A stretch of DNA of 64,000 bases from Planctomycetota bacterium (GTDB taxonomy: Bacteria > Planctomycetota > Planctomycetia > Pirellulales > Pirellulaceae), in assembly GCA_014381825.1 (NCBI GenBank), contig JACNKX010000113.1, positions 127,367 through 191,366 of the forward strand. The letters are read 5' to 3'. Numbering within the stretch: the first letter of the stretch is position 1; each line of letters opens with the position of its first letter. The notes under the pieces were generated by a model. The model saw only the letters and a program-made list of their open reading frames with translations, was not told where the DNA came from and did not search any database. Below are positions 36,233 through 46,006 of this stretch, piece by piece. Position numbers and translations under genes: made by a program.

Positions 36233-38248
36233 TTAGACCAGCAACGCGGCTGAATGCTGCTCACCGCAAGCCGCAACGATCGCATCGCGAATCTCGTCAG
36301 CTTGCTCGTTTGTCAGAGTCGTTTCAGCGGACCGTAGCGTAATTGAGAACAGAAGCCGCTTCTTGCCATCACCATCGCGTTTCGCGTCGCGATAGACATC
36401 TTGGTAAGTCACTGCTTCGAGCAATCCGCCGGCGGACTTTTGCACCGTATTGGCAAGATCCGACCAACGAAGCGACTCGTCAACAATTAGATTTAGATCT
36501 CGGGACATCGCGGGAAAGGCGCTTTGTGGCGCATGCTGTGGGATTAGATTCGCAATCGTTCCCAAGGCTGCAATGCTCAACTCAGCAACCGTCGTTGGAG
36601 TTCGAAGCTTAAACGATTTAAGCGCCGCGGCCGTCACGTCGCCGAGAAACCCGAGCAACTGGCCATTCACTCGCAGTTCGCAGCAACGATCCGTGTCGAG
36701 CAATGGTTGATTCGTCTCGCTAACTTCAACAGCGCAACTCGGATTCAATGCGGTCACGAGTCCTTCGATAACGCCCTTGAGTGACGAATAGCCTTCACCG
36801 CTCGTAATGCCGAGCGTGTGCTGCTCGATCGGCAGCTCTTCGTCGCTGGGCAAATAGATCTTCGCCGTTTCGAATAGTTCTATGACCGGGTTTGAAACCG
36901 ATTCGTTCACTCGCCGGACATCAAGCAGACTTGGAATCAAGCTCAACCGCAGCCGATCGGCACCTTTCAACGTGGGGGTATAACTCTTCAGCGGCTTCGC
37001 ATCGGTCCAAGGACTGAATGCCTTGGTCCAAGTCTCGCTGACGACGCTCGCGGTTAGCGCTTCATCGAATCCGGACGAGGTGAGAACTTGTCGCACTTTG
37101 CCTTGAACCCGATCCGCGTCCGTACGAATCGATGGACACATCGGTACCGCCGCGTCTTCGGGGATCTTTTCGTAGCCATGAATCCGCGCGACTTCTTCGA
37201 CCAAGTCGATCTCGCGCGTTAGGTCGCGACGCCACGATGGTGGGATCACTTCGACCGATGCGCCATCAGCGCGAACTTCCTCGTTGCCGAGGGCGATTAG
37301 GATTCGTTGGACCTCCTCCGCGGGCACATCAATACCGAGGATGCGTTTCAGCTGGGCAAGACGCAAGATGACAGGTTTGGTTTTCGTGCGTTCGCGAGCC
37401 ACGTCGATCACGCCAGCCGCGAGCTCGCCTCCTGCCAATTCGAGAATCAACTCACTGCATCGCTGGCTGGCCCAATCAACACCTGAGGGATCGAGGCCGC
37501 GTTCGAATCGATACGACGAAGGGCTATGCAGATTTAGCTTGCGTGCCGTGCCCCGAATGGATACGGGAGCGAATTCAGCGGCTTCGACGAGCAGATCCAC
37601 GGTCGAAGCCGAGACTTCCGAGTCGGCTCCTCCCATGACTCCACCCAACGCGACCACTCGCGAAGCATCGGCAATCACGCACATGCCAGGTTCCAACGCG
37701 TAGGTCTTATGGTCGATCGCAAGGAACTCTTCGTCTTGGTTTGCCTCGCGAACGATGATCTGTTGGCCGCCAAGCTTGGCCAGATCGAACGCGTGCAGCG
37801 GCTGGCCGCACTCCATCAAAACATAATTCGTGATGTCGACGACATTGTTGATCGATGCAATGCCCAACGATTGCAGTCGATCTGACAACCAAGCGGGACT
37901 CGGCGCAATCTTCACGCCCCGAATAACCCGAGCTGTATATCGATAACAAAGACCCGGACAATCGATACGGACTTTTACGAGGTCAGCGACTGTCGCTTCA
38001 CCTTCACTTGGCGCTGGCTCCGGAATCGTCAGTGGTTTACCAAACAACACAGACGCTTCTCGCGCAACGCCAACGTGCCCCAAGCAGTCCGGGCGGTTGC
38101 TAGTCACTTCAAGATCAATAGCCAAATCATCGCCGACCGACTCGCTGCCCTCGTGGTTCAACCCGGCCATCATCAGCCGTCGTTCGACCTCAGCAGGCTC
38201 GACGTCCAGCGCAACATAATCTTTGAGCCAATTCCAGGAGACGATCAT
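36233..38248 (-). CDS. pheT: Phenylalanyl-tRNA synthetase beta subunit, short form
   Basis: This 671-aa subunit pairs with PheS to charge tRNA-Phe. It has the PheT start (SWNWLKDYVALDVEP, MAGLNHEG), the B3/B4 domain (DLEVTSNRPDCLGHVGVARE, NNVVDITNYVLMECGQPLHAFD), a B5 region and a C-terminal FDX-ACB domain (FPAMSRDLNLIVDE). It lacks the EMAPII-like tRNA-binding B2 insertion present in the roughly 795-aa E. coli protein: MAGLNHEG is followed within about 20 residues by TSNRPDCLG. It is the last gene of the rpmI-rplT-pheS-pheT set, 33 bp after pheS. Confidence 0.96.
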   Translation of the reverse strand: MIVSWNWLKDYVALDVEPAEVERRLMMAGLNHEGSESVGDDLAIDLEVTSNRPDCLGHVGVAREASVLFGKPLTIPEPAPSEGEATVADLVKVRIDCPGLCYRYTARVIRGVKIAPSPAWLSDRLQSLGIASINNVVDITNYVLMECGQPLHAFDLAKLGGQQIIVREANQDEEFLAIDHKTYALEPGMCVIADASRVVALGGVMGGADSEVSASTVDLLVEAAEFAPVSIRGTARKLNLHSPSSYRFERGLDPSGVDWASQRCSELILELAGGELAAGVIDVARERTKTKPVILRLAQLKRILGIDVPAEEVQRILIALGNEEVRADGASVEVIPPSWRRDLTREIDLVEEVARIHGYEKIPEDAAVPMCPSIRTDADRVQGKVRQVLTSSGFDEALTASVVSETWTKAFSPWTDAKPLKSYTPTLKGADRLRLSLIPSLLDVRRVNESVSNPVIELFETAKIYLPSDEELPIEQHTLGITSGEGYSSLKGVIEGLVTALNPSCAVEVSETNQPLLDTDRCCELRVNGQLLGFLGDVTAAALKSFKLRTPTTVAELSIAALGTIANLIPQHAPQSAFPAMSRDLNLIVDESLRWSDLANTVQKSAGGLLEAVTYQDVYRDAKRDGDGKKRLLFSITLRSAETTLTNEQADEIRDAIVAACGEQHSAALLV

Positions 38249-38281
38249 AGGAGTCTAGGAGTGAAAGGATCGAATTGCGAG

Positions 38282-39307
38282 TTAAAACTGGTGTAAGAAG
38301 CGAACATCGTTCTTGTAAAACTCACGGATGTCAGTCACGCCATGACGCCTCATGCAAAGTCGTTCGATGCCAAGACCGAATGCGAATCCAGAAACTTCTT
38401 CCGGATCATAGCCGACCGCACGAAGCACGTTCGGGTCGACCATTCCGGCTCCGCCGAACTCGATCCAATCGTCGCCCCAACTCATGTCGGCCTCAACACT
38501 CGGCTCAGTGAACGGGAAGAACGATGGACGAAAACGGATGTGAACATCGTGGCCGAGATAGCTCGTCGCGAATAAACGCAAAACGCTCTTCAGATCGGCC
38601 ATCGTGACTTGCTTGTCGATCAACAAGCCTTCGATTTGATGAAACATCGGATAGTGCGTAGCGTCTGCCGTATCGGGGCGATAGACACGACCGAGCGAGA
38701 TGATTCGGACAGGCGGTGGAGTATTCTCCATCACGCGAATTTGGACCGTGCTGGTTTGGCTTCGTAATAACAGCGGTTTGCCGTTCGATTTCTGAGCGGC
38801 GGCAATGTAGAAGTTTTCGAGGGGATCGCGAGCTGGGTGGTCCGACGGAATATTCAGTGCTTCAAAGTTGTGGTGCTCGTCTTCGATCTCGGGACCGTCG
38901 GCGACCGAGAAGCCGAGCCGCCCCATGATGTCCTTAAGCTCCTCGATCGTTTGTGTGATCGGGTGCAAGTGACCAAGTCGCGGACGCTGGCCGGGAAGCG
39001 TCGGATCGAAGATCTCAGCAGGCTTGCCAGCTGCACTCGCTCCGCCGGAGGCAACTCGCTCTGTGGCTGCTTGTATCGCCGCATCAATGCGAGTTTTAAT
39101 CTCATTGAATTGAATGCCGGCTGCTCGCCGATCGGCTTTGTCGACCGCACCCATTCCCTTTTGAGCGGCCTTCAGGCGTCCACTCTTCGCGCCAACGAAC
39201 TCGACGCGAGCCGCTTCTAGAGAATCCGCGTCGGTCGCTGACTCAAACGCGGTGACAGCTTCGACCGCAAGGTCTTCGAGCTGTTGAAGGAAATCTACGA
39301 GCGCCAT
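38282..39307 (-). CDS. pheS: Phenylalanyl-tRNA synthetase alpha subunit
   Basis: This 341-aa catalytic subunit has an N-terminal coiled coil ([20 protein letters not shown]), then the class II synthetase motifs: [19 protein letters not shown], the motif 2 region [20 protein letters not shown] and the C-terminal [18 protein letters not shown] of motif 3. [16 protein letters not shown] is the family signature for phenylalanine binding. Its length matches bacterial PheS. It lies 52 bp downstream of rplT and 33 bp upstream of pheT. Confidence 0.97.
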   Translation of the reverse strand: MALVDFLQQLEDLAVEAVTAFESATDADSLEAARVEFVGAKSGRLKAAQKGMGAVDKADRRAAGIQFNEIKTRIDAAIQAATERVASGGASAAGKPAEIFDPTLPGQRPRLGHLHPITQTIEELKDIMGRLGFSVADGPEIEDEHHNFEALNIPSDHPARDPLENFYIAAAQKSNGKPLLLRSQTSTVQIRVMENTPPPVRIISLGRVYRPDTADATHYPMFHQIEGLLIDKQVTMADLKSVLRLFATSYLGHDVHIRFRPSFFPFTEPSVEADMSWGDDWIEFGGAGMVDPNVLRAVGYDPEEVSGFAFGLGIERLCMRRHGVTDIREFYKNDVRFLHQF

Positions 39308-39359
39308 GGTTTAATCGCGCATCTTGTAGGCCGGAGTTGCTGGTGGGCACGAGGTTGCG

Positions 39360-39722
39360 TTAGGCGGCTTTGTCCAAAGCTGCCTTCGCTTGCTCCACGA
39401 TGCTACCGAAACCTTCCGCATCGTTAATCGCTAGTTCAGACAACACCTTGCGATCAAGTTCGATCTCGGCCAGCTTCAGGCCATGGATCAACTGGCTGTA
39501 ACGCAAACCGTGTTCGGCAGCCGCGGCGCTCAGGCGAGTGATCCAGAGTCGACGGAAATCACGCTTGCGGACGCGTCGATCGCGGAAGGCATAAGCTTCT
39601 GCCTTGACCAGCGTCTCTTTCGCTGTTCGCAGCAACTTGCTGCGCCCACCGCGATAGCCCTTTACCTTCCTAAATAGCCGCTTCTTGGCTTTATTGCGAG
39701 CCGCGCCTTTGGTTGTACGCAT
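39360..39722 (-). CDS. rplT: Ribosomal protein L20
   Basis: This 120-aa basic protein has the L20 signatures: [16 protein letters not shown] and [22 protein letters not shown], with the C-terminal [13 protein letters not shown] segment read here as [14 protein letters not shown]20 is an early 50S assembly protein and in many bacteria represses its own operon. It lies 88 bp downstream of rpmI and just upstream of pheS. A GTACG-type N-terminus ([15 protein letters not shown]) fits the family start. Confidence 0.97.
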   Translation of the reverse strand: MRTTKGAARNKAKKRLFRKVKGYRGGRSKLLRTAKETLVKAEAYAFRDRRVRKRDFRRLWITRLSAAAAEHGLRYSQLIHGLKLAEIELDRKVLSELAINDAEGFGSIVEQAKAALDKAA

Positions 39723-39810
39723 CGATCCGATCCAGTAATGTTCGCACGACTAGGCCCTTCCGTCGGCGGAAGCGTTTGGTTGCCCTCGTGCCGGAGTTTC
39801 TCCTCAAACG

Positions 39811-40014
39811 TCAATTGCTGTAGCCATTTAGAGCGATAGTTATTCTTTTTTCCATCGGCTCGGCCAGGACGCCCGTGCCGCGCAGATTCCGGCGACGCTT
39901 GTTCGAAATACGGAACGCCAAGTGGCTCGTTCCACACTTACGGTGCTTCACCTTTCCGTTTGCGGTCAGGCGAAATCGCTTCTTCGTTCCTTTGTGCGTC
40001 TTCATCTTCGGCAT
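39811..40014 (-). CDS. rpmI: Ribosomal protein L35
   Basis: This 67-aa protein has the L35 pattern MPKMKTHKGTKKRFRLTANG followed by KVKHRKCGTSHLAF, with a basic and compact profile. It heads the ribosomal/pheST set. The infC gene that usually precedes rpmI is not here; the region upstream is a divergent promoter shared with a purine nucleoside phosphorylase. The start ATG fits L35 length. Confidence 0.97.
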   Translation of the reverse strand: MPKMKTHKGTKKRFRLTANGKVKHRKCGTSHLAFRISNKRRRNLRGTGVLAEPMEKRITIALNGYSN

Positions 40015-40294
40015 CGGAATACCCTTTGTGCTGGCAGTGCGTCGCCAGTGCCATCGCTCAAATCTATTGGAAGCCTCGAATTTTAGATGCTATCGAAGCG
40101 TTGCGAAAGGGGGATTTCGTCGAATCGATGCGTTCTCCATCTAGTTCTCCATCTACTTGCGGCTGAACTTGGCCAGCATTACTCTTTTCAATCGCCCCCG
40201 CTCTGGATTCGATCACCCGAAATTCGTCTAACCAGCATTCGATTGCTCGAAACCGTTGCGGAATCTTCCGCAAAAACTAAGGAAAGTCGCTGAA

Positions 40295-41122
40295 ATGCTT
40301 GAGCTTTACGGCCAAATCGAAGAAGCGGTCGCCGCCATTAAGGCGAAATGGGACAAGACGCCTCACGCTGGAATCATCTTGGGAACTGGGTTGGGAGGGT
40401 TAGTTGACGAGATCGACGAAGAAGCGTCGCTCGATTACGAGGAGATTCCCAACTTTCCCCGCTCGACGGCAATCAGCCATCGAGGACGGCTGGTGTGTGG
40501 AACACTGAGCGGCTTGCCCGTGATGGCGATGGAAGGCCGGTTCCACATGTACGAGGGATATCCCCTCAAGCAAATTACTTTGCCCGTCCGCGTGATGAAG
40601 GCGATGGGAGCCGAGTTGCTCGTCGTCTCGAATGCCTGCGGCGGATTGCATCCCTACTTCAGTAACGGTGACCTGGTCGTTATCGAAGATCATATTAACT
40701 TGATGGGCGATAATCCATTGATCGGAATCAACGACGATCGACTCGGCCCAAGATTCCCGGATATGTGCGAGCCTTACAATCGAAAGCTCGTCGACAAAGC
40801 GTTGGAGATCGCGAGGAAAGAAGATATCGTCGCGCACAAAGGAGTCTTCGTAGCCGTCGCGGGACCGAATCTTGAGACGCGCGCCGAGTATCGCTTCTTA
40901 CGGACCATCGGCGCCGATACGGTCGGCATGTCGACCGTGCCTGAAGTGATCGTCGCGGTTCATTGCGGGATGCGTGTTGTCGGCTTTTCGATCGTGACGG
41001 ACATGTGCTTGCCCGATGCGCTCGAACCGGCGGACGTGACCAAGATCATCGCCGCTGCGAATGCCGCCGAGCCGAATCTACGCACGTTGGTCCGAGGTGT
41101 CCTGGCCGCTGAGAGCGAGTAA
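40295..41122 (+). CDS. Purine nucleoside phosphorylase, paralogue 1 (Asp variant)
   Basis: About 275 aa of the trimeric PNP family: GIILGTGLGGLVDEI (phosphate loop), the NACGG segment VVSNACGGLHPYF, IEDHINLMGDNPL and VGMSTVPEVIVAVHCGM. At the position that in most PNPs holds the base-selecting Asn (TN in ITN) it reads IVTDMCLPD, an Asp. In MTAP and adenosine-specific PNPs Asp marks 6-aminopurine use, so this copy may prefer adenosine-type substrates. ATG 40295 has AAGGAAA upstream. A second PNP gene follows after 46 bp. Confidence 0.92.
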   Translation: MLELYGQIEEAVAAIKAKWDKTPHAGIILGTGLGGLVDEIDEEASLDYEEIPNFPRSTAISHRGRLVCGTLSGLPVMAMEGRFHMYEGYPLKQITLPVRVMKAMGAELLVVSNACGGLHPYFSNGDLVVIEDHINLMGDNPLIGINDDRLGPRFPDMCEPYNRKLVDKALEIARKEDIVAHKGVFVAVAGPNLETRAEYRFLRTIGADTVGMSTVPEVIVAVHCGMRVVGFSIVTDMCLPDALEPADVTKIIAAANAAEPNLRTLVRGVLAAESE

Positions 41123-41168
41123 CGGCTGGTCGCTCTACGCATTTTGTGTATCGACGTGGGGGAGTCGA

Positions 41169-41966
41169 ATGACGAGCAGCACTGCCGTTGATGAATGTGT
41201 TCGGATCATCCAAAGCCGCTGGAGCGAGCAGCCTCGCGCAGCGGTCATCCTTGGGACGGGTCTCGGTGGGCTGACTTCGCACATCAACATCGCGGCGACG
41301 TTTGACTACTCGGAACTTCCTTCGTTCCCAATTCCAACTGCTGTCGCCCATAAGGGACAGCTGGTTTGCGGTGAACTGGCTGGCGTGCCAATTATCGCCC
41401 TTCAAGGTCGCGTTCATTACTACGAGCAGTTCACATTCGCTCAGATTACGCACCCGGTTCACGTCGTGGCGGCGTTGGGCTGCGAGTTGCTAATCGCGTC
41501 GAATGCAAGCGGCGGCATCAATCCACAATATCGATCCGGCGACATCATGGTCCTGGAAGACCATATTGATTTGATGGGCACTCTGAACGCGTTCTCACTT
41601 ACAGAACCATCGCCGCCAACTCTCTATGACCGCGAACTTGCATCGATGGCCATATCGATTGGACGCCGTGAGAACTTCGCTTGTCATCGAGGTGTTTACG
41701 TCGCGGTGACGGGCCCGAACTACGAGACGCGCGCCGAATATCGCTTCATGCGTCGGATCGGTGGCGATGTTGTCGGAATGTCGACCGTCCCAGAGGTAGT
41801 CGCAGCTGCGGACGCTGGCATGAGAGTACTCGCGTTGTCAGCCGTCACAAATGTCGCCAAGCCCGACGCTCCAGACACGGTCGATGCGATGGACGTCGTC
41901 GACATCGCCCAGCATGCCGAACCTAAGTTGCGTGCGATTACGACTGGAATTGTAGAACAATTCTGA
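41169..41966 (+). CDS. punA: Purine nucleoside phosphorylase, paralogue 2 (Asn variant)
   Basis: About 265 aa, clearly related to the gene just upstream: AAVILGTGLGGLTSHI, IASNASGGINPQYRSGD, LEDHIDLMGTLNAF and VGMSTVPEVVAAADAGM. The base-selecting site reads AVTNVAKPD with the usual Asn, expected for 6-oxopurines (inosine, guanosine). ATG 41169 has GGGGGAG upstream; the longer frame overlaps paralogue 1 out of frame and is rejected. The pair reads as a tandem duplication with possible split of substrate range. Confidence 0.9.
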   Translation: MTSSTAVDECVRIIQSRWSEQPRAAVILGTGLGGLTSHINIAATFDYSELPSFPIPTAVAHKGQLVCGELAGVPIIALQGRVHYYEQFTFAQITHPVHVVAALGCELLIASNASGGINPQYRSGDIMVLEDHIDLMGTLNAFSLTEPSPPTLYDRELASMAISIGRRENFACHRGVYVAVTGPNYETRAEYRFMRRIGGDVVGMSTVPEVVAAADAGMRVLALSAVTNVAKPDAPDTVDAMDVVDIAQHAEPKLRAITTGIVEQF

Positions 41967-42228
41967 AGCACACAGGCAACGTGCGTTGCAAAATTTCCTC
42001 ATCCGAATCGGAACATTGAAGACAGGCCAGCTGACAAGAGCCGTCTTTCGGCTCAATCTGGCAATTCAGCTCCGGCGCGATCGCAAATAGCGTCCTAGGC
42101 TTTAGTAGTTGCCTTGCGCCTCACTAAGCGTGCGGGCCCATCAGCGCAAGTCCTTTCAGTTGCCCGATTCAGGGCGAGTTTCCGACTCCACGCTAGTCAC
42201 GTGCTTCGGCCGGGTGACGGGATGATTC

Positions 42229-43482
42229 ATGATGTCGAACAACAGGCGATCGCTATCCGCATTCTTTCTTGCGTTCACACTTTCGCTTTCGATTACCGAT
42301 ACGTCAGCTGCCGAGGACTGGCCGCGTGTGATTGAGAATCTGAAACGTGGAGCGTCGTCGCGCGATAAGAAGCAACAGCTCGCCGTCGCTTACAACAACT
42401 ATGCGATCGAGCTGTCGAACCAAGGCAATTGGACACGCGCGGAATCAGAACTCAAGCGAGCCATTGCGATCGATACCAGCAACAGTCAATTCAAACAAAA
42501 CCTCTCCGTCATCTTTCTCAATCACGCCGCGTCGCTTCGCCAGGATCGCCGGTCGAGTACGCGCGGGACCAATGTAAAATCGAAGGTTCTCGTGCAACAA
42601 GCGTTGCATTACAATCCAAAGTCAGCCGACGCCTACGCCATCCTTGGCGACATTGCCTACGACACGCAACAACTCACGCACGCGAAGACTGCTTGGGAGC
42701 GGGCGAAGCGGATTGATCCTTCGATGTCCAGCATTGACGAGCGGTTGCAGAAGCTAGACACGGAACATGCGGTCGAGAAACAGTTCGATCGCGCCGCTAA
42801 CGCTCACTTCGACTTACGTTACCAAGACGGCATCGCATACTCGGCGGCGTACGACTTGCGTAGAGTTCTCGAGCAAGCACGACGTGACGTCGGCCGCGAC
42901 TTCGGTTATTGGCCGCAGCATCAGATCGTGGTACTCGTCTACTCGGAGGAAGCCTTCAAGCAAGTCCGCCAAGGCCCGGATTGGATCGCGGGACTGTACG
43001 ATGGAAAAATCCGCATTCCATTTCCACGTAGCCCCGCCGCGCAAGAGTCGCTCAAATCAACGCTCGTCCACGAGTACACGCACGCCATCATCCACGACAT
43101 CACGCGCAACCAATGTCCCGTCTGGATGAACGAAGGACTCGCGGAATTTCAAGAAGCTCGCACGCGCAAGCCTAACTTGCAACACCTACGACAAGCGGTC
43201 AGCAACAAACAGCTGATCCCGCTGGCCAGCCTCGACAGTGCCTTCAAGAGTCGCGACCCCAACGTAGCAACGCTCGGATATCAGCAGTCCTACGCCCTGA
43301 TCACCTATCTCGATCAGAAATATCGCTTCTTCCGAATCAGGAAGATTTTGGACCAAATGGCCAAAGGCGTCTCTATCGAGCAAGCCCTACAAAACGAACT
43401 GCGTCTCTCACCGTCGCAGCTCGAGCAACGTTGGCAACGCTGGTTGCCGACGTTCGTCCGTGGCTCGCTGGCCAGCCGGTAA
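42229..43482 (+). CDS. Secreted TPR and peptidase-MA-like metalloprotease
   Basis: This 417-aa protein has a signal peptide (SAFFLAFTLSLSITDTSAAE), TPR repeats at about residues 45-165 (AVAYNNYAIELSNQGNWTRA, ADAYAILGDIAYDTQQLTHA), and a gluzincin-type peptidase domain. The zinc motif HEYTH is at residues 281-285 and the second glutamate is in NEGLAEF at about 301. It fits the peptidase MA-like family seen in planctomycetes and other bacteria. The active-site residues are intact, so proteolysis is likely. The substrate is unknown. Confidence 0.85.
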   Translation: MMSNNRRSLSAFFLAFTLSLSITDTSAAEDWPRVIENLKRGASSRDKKQQLAVAYNNYAIELSNQGNWTRAESELKRAIAIDTSNSQFKQNLSVIFLNHAASLRQDRRSSTRGTNVKSKVLVQQALHYNPKSADAYAILGDIAYDTQQLTHAKTAWERAKRIDPSMSSIDERLQKLDTEHAVEKQFDRAANAHFDLRYQDGIAYSAAYDLRRVLEQARRDVGRDFGYWPQHQIVVLVYSEEAFKQVRQGPDWIAGLYDGKIRIPFPRSPAAQESLKSTLVHEYTHAIIHDITRNQCPVWMNEGLAEFQEARTRKPNLQHLRQAVSNKQLIPLASLDSAFKSRDPNVATLGYQQSYALITYLDQKYRFFRIRKILDQMAKGVSIEQALQNELRLSPSQLEQRWQRWLPTFVRGSLASR

Positions 43483-43577
43483 CATATCGGCTTAGCCCAC
43501 ACTCCCGGCGACACCAACGAGTCATTAGACTGGTGCGATGCAGTTCATCAGTTGATCTCGATTGTGTAACAAGTCTA

Positions 43578-44567
43578 ATGACGATGCGTGGAAACGGCCC
43601 TTTGTTCGTTGAACCGGATTGCGATGCGGCGCGACAATGGTTTCGTGAGAAGCCAAAGCAGATGAGCGACAAGGTCATGTCGGTCCAAGATGCCGTGCGC
43701 CAATTCGTCTCGGACGACGACTATCTGGCTTCGGGCGGCTTTGGCGGAGATCGCATCGCAACGGCGCTCTTACACGAAATTGTCCGACAACAGCGGCAAG
43801 GCCTCAGCTTCGCAGGCCATACGGCGACACATGACTTTCAATTGCTTTGTGCCGGCAACGATACCGGGCGAGGCCAATTGCTAAAGCGAGTCGACATCGC
43901 TTATATCGTTGGACTGGAAGCTCGCGGCTTGTCGCCACACGCTCGTCGAGTGGTCGAGAGCGGACAGATCGAATTGTGCGAGTGGACCAACTACGCGCTG
44001 GCGCTTCGCTTTCAAGCGGCCTCGATGGGCGTGCCGTTTCTGCCGGTGCGAGGCTTCGCCGGAACTGACACGTTCGATCATAGCGCGGCCGCGCGTGTGA
44101 CCTGTCCGTACACTGAACAGGAGTTGACCGTCGTGCCAGCGCTATGGCCGGACGTTGCGGTGATCCACATCCACGAAGCCGACCGCTTCGGGAACTGTCG
44201 TATTTTTGGGACATCGGTTTCCGATTGGCATGTAGCACGCGCCGCCAAAAAACTGATTGTCAGCTGCGAGCGTTTGATATCGAACGACGAGATTCGTCGT
44301 GATCCGACGTCGACGACGATTCCGTTCTACTGCGTCGACGCCGTGTGTCATGTGCCCCATGGTAGCTACCCTGGCAACATGCCGTACGAATACTACTCCG
44401 ACGAAGAACACCTGCGAGAATGGTTGACGGTCGAGCAAGACTTCGACGCCTATCTTGAATTTATTGAGCGCTTGATCTTTGACAGCGCCAACTTTGAAGA
44501 GTATTTAGCACAGTGTGGCGGCGCGGCGCGGATGGACACCTTGCGGCAGCAGGAACTTGATCCATGA
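43578..44567 (+). CDS. CoA transferase, subunit A
   Basis: About 329 aa of the family I CoA-transferase alpha subunit, nearest in appearance to GctA/IpdA-type proteins: KVMSVQDAVRQFVSDDDYLASGGFGG, GHTATHDFQLLCAGND and VIHIHEADRFGNCRIFGTS. The frame is open back to 43431, but the upstream part overlaps the TPR-peptidase stop, so ATG 43578 is used. Subunit B follows after 89 bp. The pair should form a heteromeric transferase or, in the IpdAB sense, a hydrolase acting on cyclic acyl-CoA; the substrate is unknown. Confidence 0.87.
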   Translation: MTMRGNGPLFVEPDCDAARQWFREKPKQMSDKVMSVQDAVRQFVSDDDYLASGGFGGDRIATALLHEIVRQQRQGLSFAGHTATHDFQLLCAGNDTGRGQLLKRVDIAYIVGLEARGLSPHARRVVESGQIELCEWTNYALALRFQAASMGVPFLPVRGFAGTDTFDHSAAARVTCPYTEQELTVVPALWPDVAVIHIHEADRFGNCRIFGTSVSDWHVARAAKKLIVSCERLISNDEIRRDPTSTTIPFYCVDAVCHVPHGSYPGNMPYEYYSDEEHLREWLTVEQDFDAYLEFIERLIFDSANFEEYLAQCGGAARMDTLRQQELDP

Positions 44568-44656
44568 TGAACGTCCAACGTTGAAATTCAAACTTTGAAG
44601 TAAAGACTGATCGAACGACTGCGAGCGGCCAACTGAACACTCCCACCTACAAACCG

Positions 44657-45409
44657 ATGGAATTGATGATCTGTGCCGCGGCCCGCACGTTGGAAGATGG
44701 TGCGATGGTTGTTGTGGGCACGGGAGCACCCTGCGCGGCTGCGATGCTGGCTCAGAAGACGACAGCACCAAACTTGACGTTGATGTTTGAAGCCGGTGGA
44801 GTCGGACCACGACTGCCTCGAATGCCGATCAGCGTCGGCGACTCGCGTACGTTTTACGAAGGCCTCATGGCGACAAGCATGAGTGACATCATGGAGACCT
44901 GTCAGCGCGGGATGGTTGACTATACGTTTCTCGGCGGTGCCCAGATCGATGCCTGCGGTAATCTCAACTCGACGATGATCGGCGATGACTACCAGCGGCC
45001 AAGAGTTCGCCTGCCCGGCAGCGGCGGAGCCAGCGATCTCGGGTCGCTCTGCTGGCGAGTCCTCGTCATCACGCCGCACGATCGCCGCCGCTTCGTCAAA
45101 AAACTAGACTTCGTTACGACGCCCGGGTATCTCGATGGCCCTGGTGCGAGAGAAGCCGCCGGGCTTCCGCCGGGGTCCGGTCCGTATAAAGTCATCACAA
45201 GCTTGGCCGTTCTCGGTTTTCACGAAGAGACGAAACGCATGCAGATCGAATCGCTGCATCCGGGTATTACCGTCGAACAGGTTCAAGCCGAAACCGAATT
45301 TGAACTCGAATGTTGCTCGCCACTTGAAGTCACCTCGGAACCAACCGCCGAGCAACTAGACATCTTGCGGCGCGAAGTCGACCCGCATCGATACATCATC
45401 GGACGCTAA
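44657..45409 (+). CDS. CoA transferase, subunit B
   Basis: This 250-aa protein matches the beta subunit of the same family: CAAARTLEDGAMVVVGTGAPC, the FEAGGVGP segment holding the likely catalytic Glu, LGGAQIDACGNLNST and RLPGSGGASDLGSL. The last two are diagnostic of GctB/IpdB-type subunits. It follows subunit A on the same strand. With one subunit of each type next to each other, a functional heterodimer or heterotetramer is expected. Confidence 0.87.
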   Translation: MELMICAAARTLEDGAMVVVGTGAPCAAAMLAQKTTAPNLTLMFEAGGVGPRLPRMPISVGDSRTFYEGLMATSMSDIMETCQRGMVDYTFLGGAQIDACGNLNSTMIGDDYQRPRVRLPGSGGASDLGSLCWRVLVITPHDRRRFVKKLDFVTTPGYLDGPGAREAAGLPPGSGPYKVITSLAVLGFHEETKRMQIESLHPGITVEQVQAETEFELECCSPLEVTSEPTAEQLDILRREVDPHRYIIGR

Positions 45410-45450
45410 GTCCACACCTTCACTGGAACAACCCCGATTGGCACTCCGCT

Positions 45451-45771
45451 GTGGCATCGCAACCTAAACCGACCAATCCTTTCTATATCGTGTTGCTAAT
45501 CGCGGGCGTGCTGTTCGTCGTCACCGCTTGCTCCTACTTTGTCATGACCATCAAAGGGCGAGATGCCAGTTTCGGCGGGCGGGAAGACCCGTCAAGCAAA
45601 CGCTTCGTCGAGATCGTTGACCGCTACGGCTTTGCCGCGTTGATGATTGAACTCGGCGTATTGGCCGGTGCAACGATCGCAGCGATGGCGACTGATGAGT
45701 ATTGGACCCGTCGCGCAGAGTTCGAAGCTCGCCACCAACCGAACGACGAATCCTCGGAAGACGCTCGCTGA
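45451..45771 (+). CDS. Small membrane protein of unknown function
   Basis: This 106-aa protein starts at a GTG and has one strong N-terminal helix (FYIVLLIAGVLFVVTACSYFVM) and a second moderate one (GFAALMIELGVLAGATIAAMA), with a charged C-terminus. No family motif is recognised. It is 42 bp downstream of the CoA-transferase pair and could be cotranscribed. Coding is supported by the frame length, neighbour spacing and plausible topology. Confidence 0.6.
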   Translation: MASQPKPTNPFYIVLLIAGVLFVVTACSYFVMTIKGRDASFGGREDPSSKRFVEIVDRYGFAALMIELGVLAGATIAAMATDEYWTRRAEFEARHQPNDESSEDAR

Positions 45772-46006
45772 AAATTTCGCTACGCAAAACAAAGTACGGC
45801 GCATGGTTGAGGCTCTCAGACGGGTGTCGATTCGAATTGCTGAACCGTTCAGATGGATCGCCTGATGCCCTGGCTTACGTCGAACGGCGAGAAGCGCGGC
45901 ATTGTCGATCCAACTAGGATGGATCATCGTTCGCCATTGTTGATGTTACATGGCGAGATGTGGACTTCCCAGCAGTCCTACTTGAAACGCTCCTAGCACC
46001 TGGCCG

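Noticed and set aside
43431..43577. Longer N-terminus for CoA transferase subunit A
   Set aside because: It would overlap the preceding peptidase gene, and the family homology starts after residue 50 of that frame.
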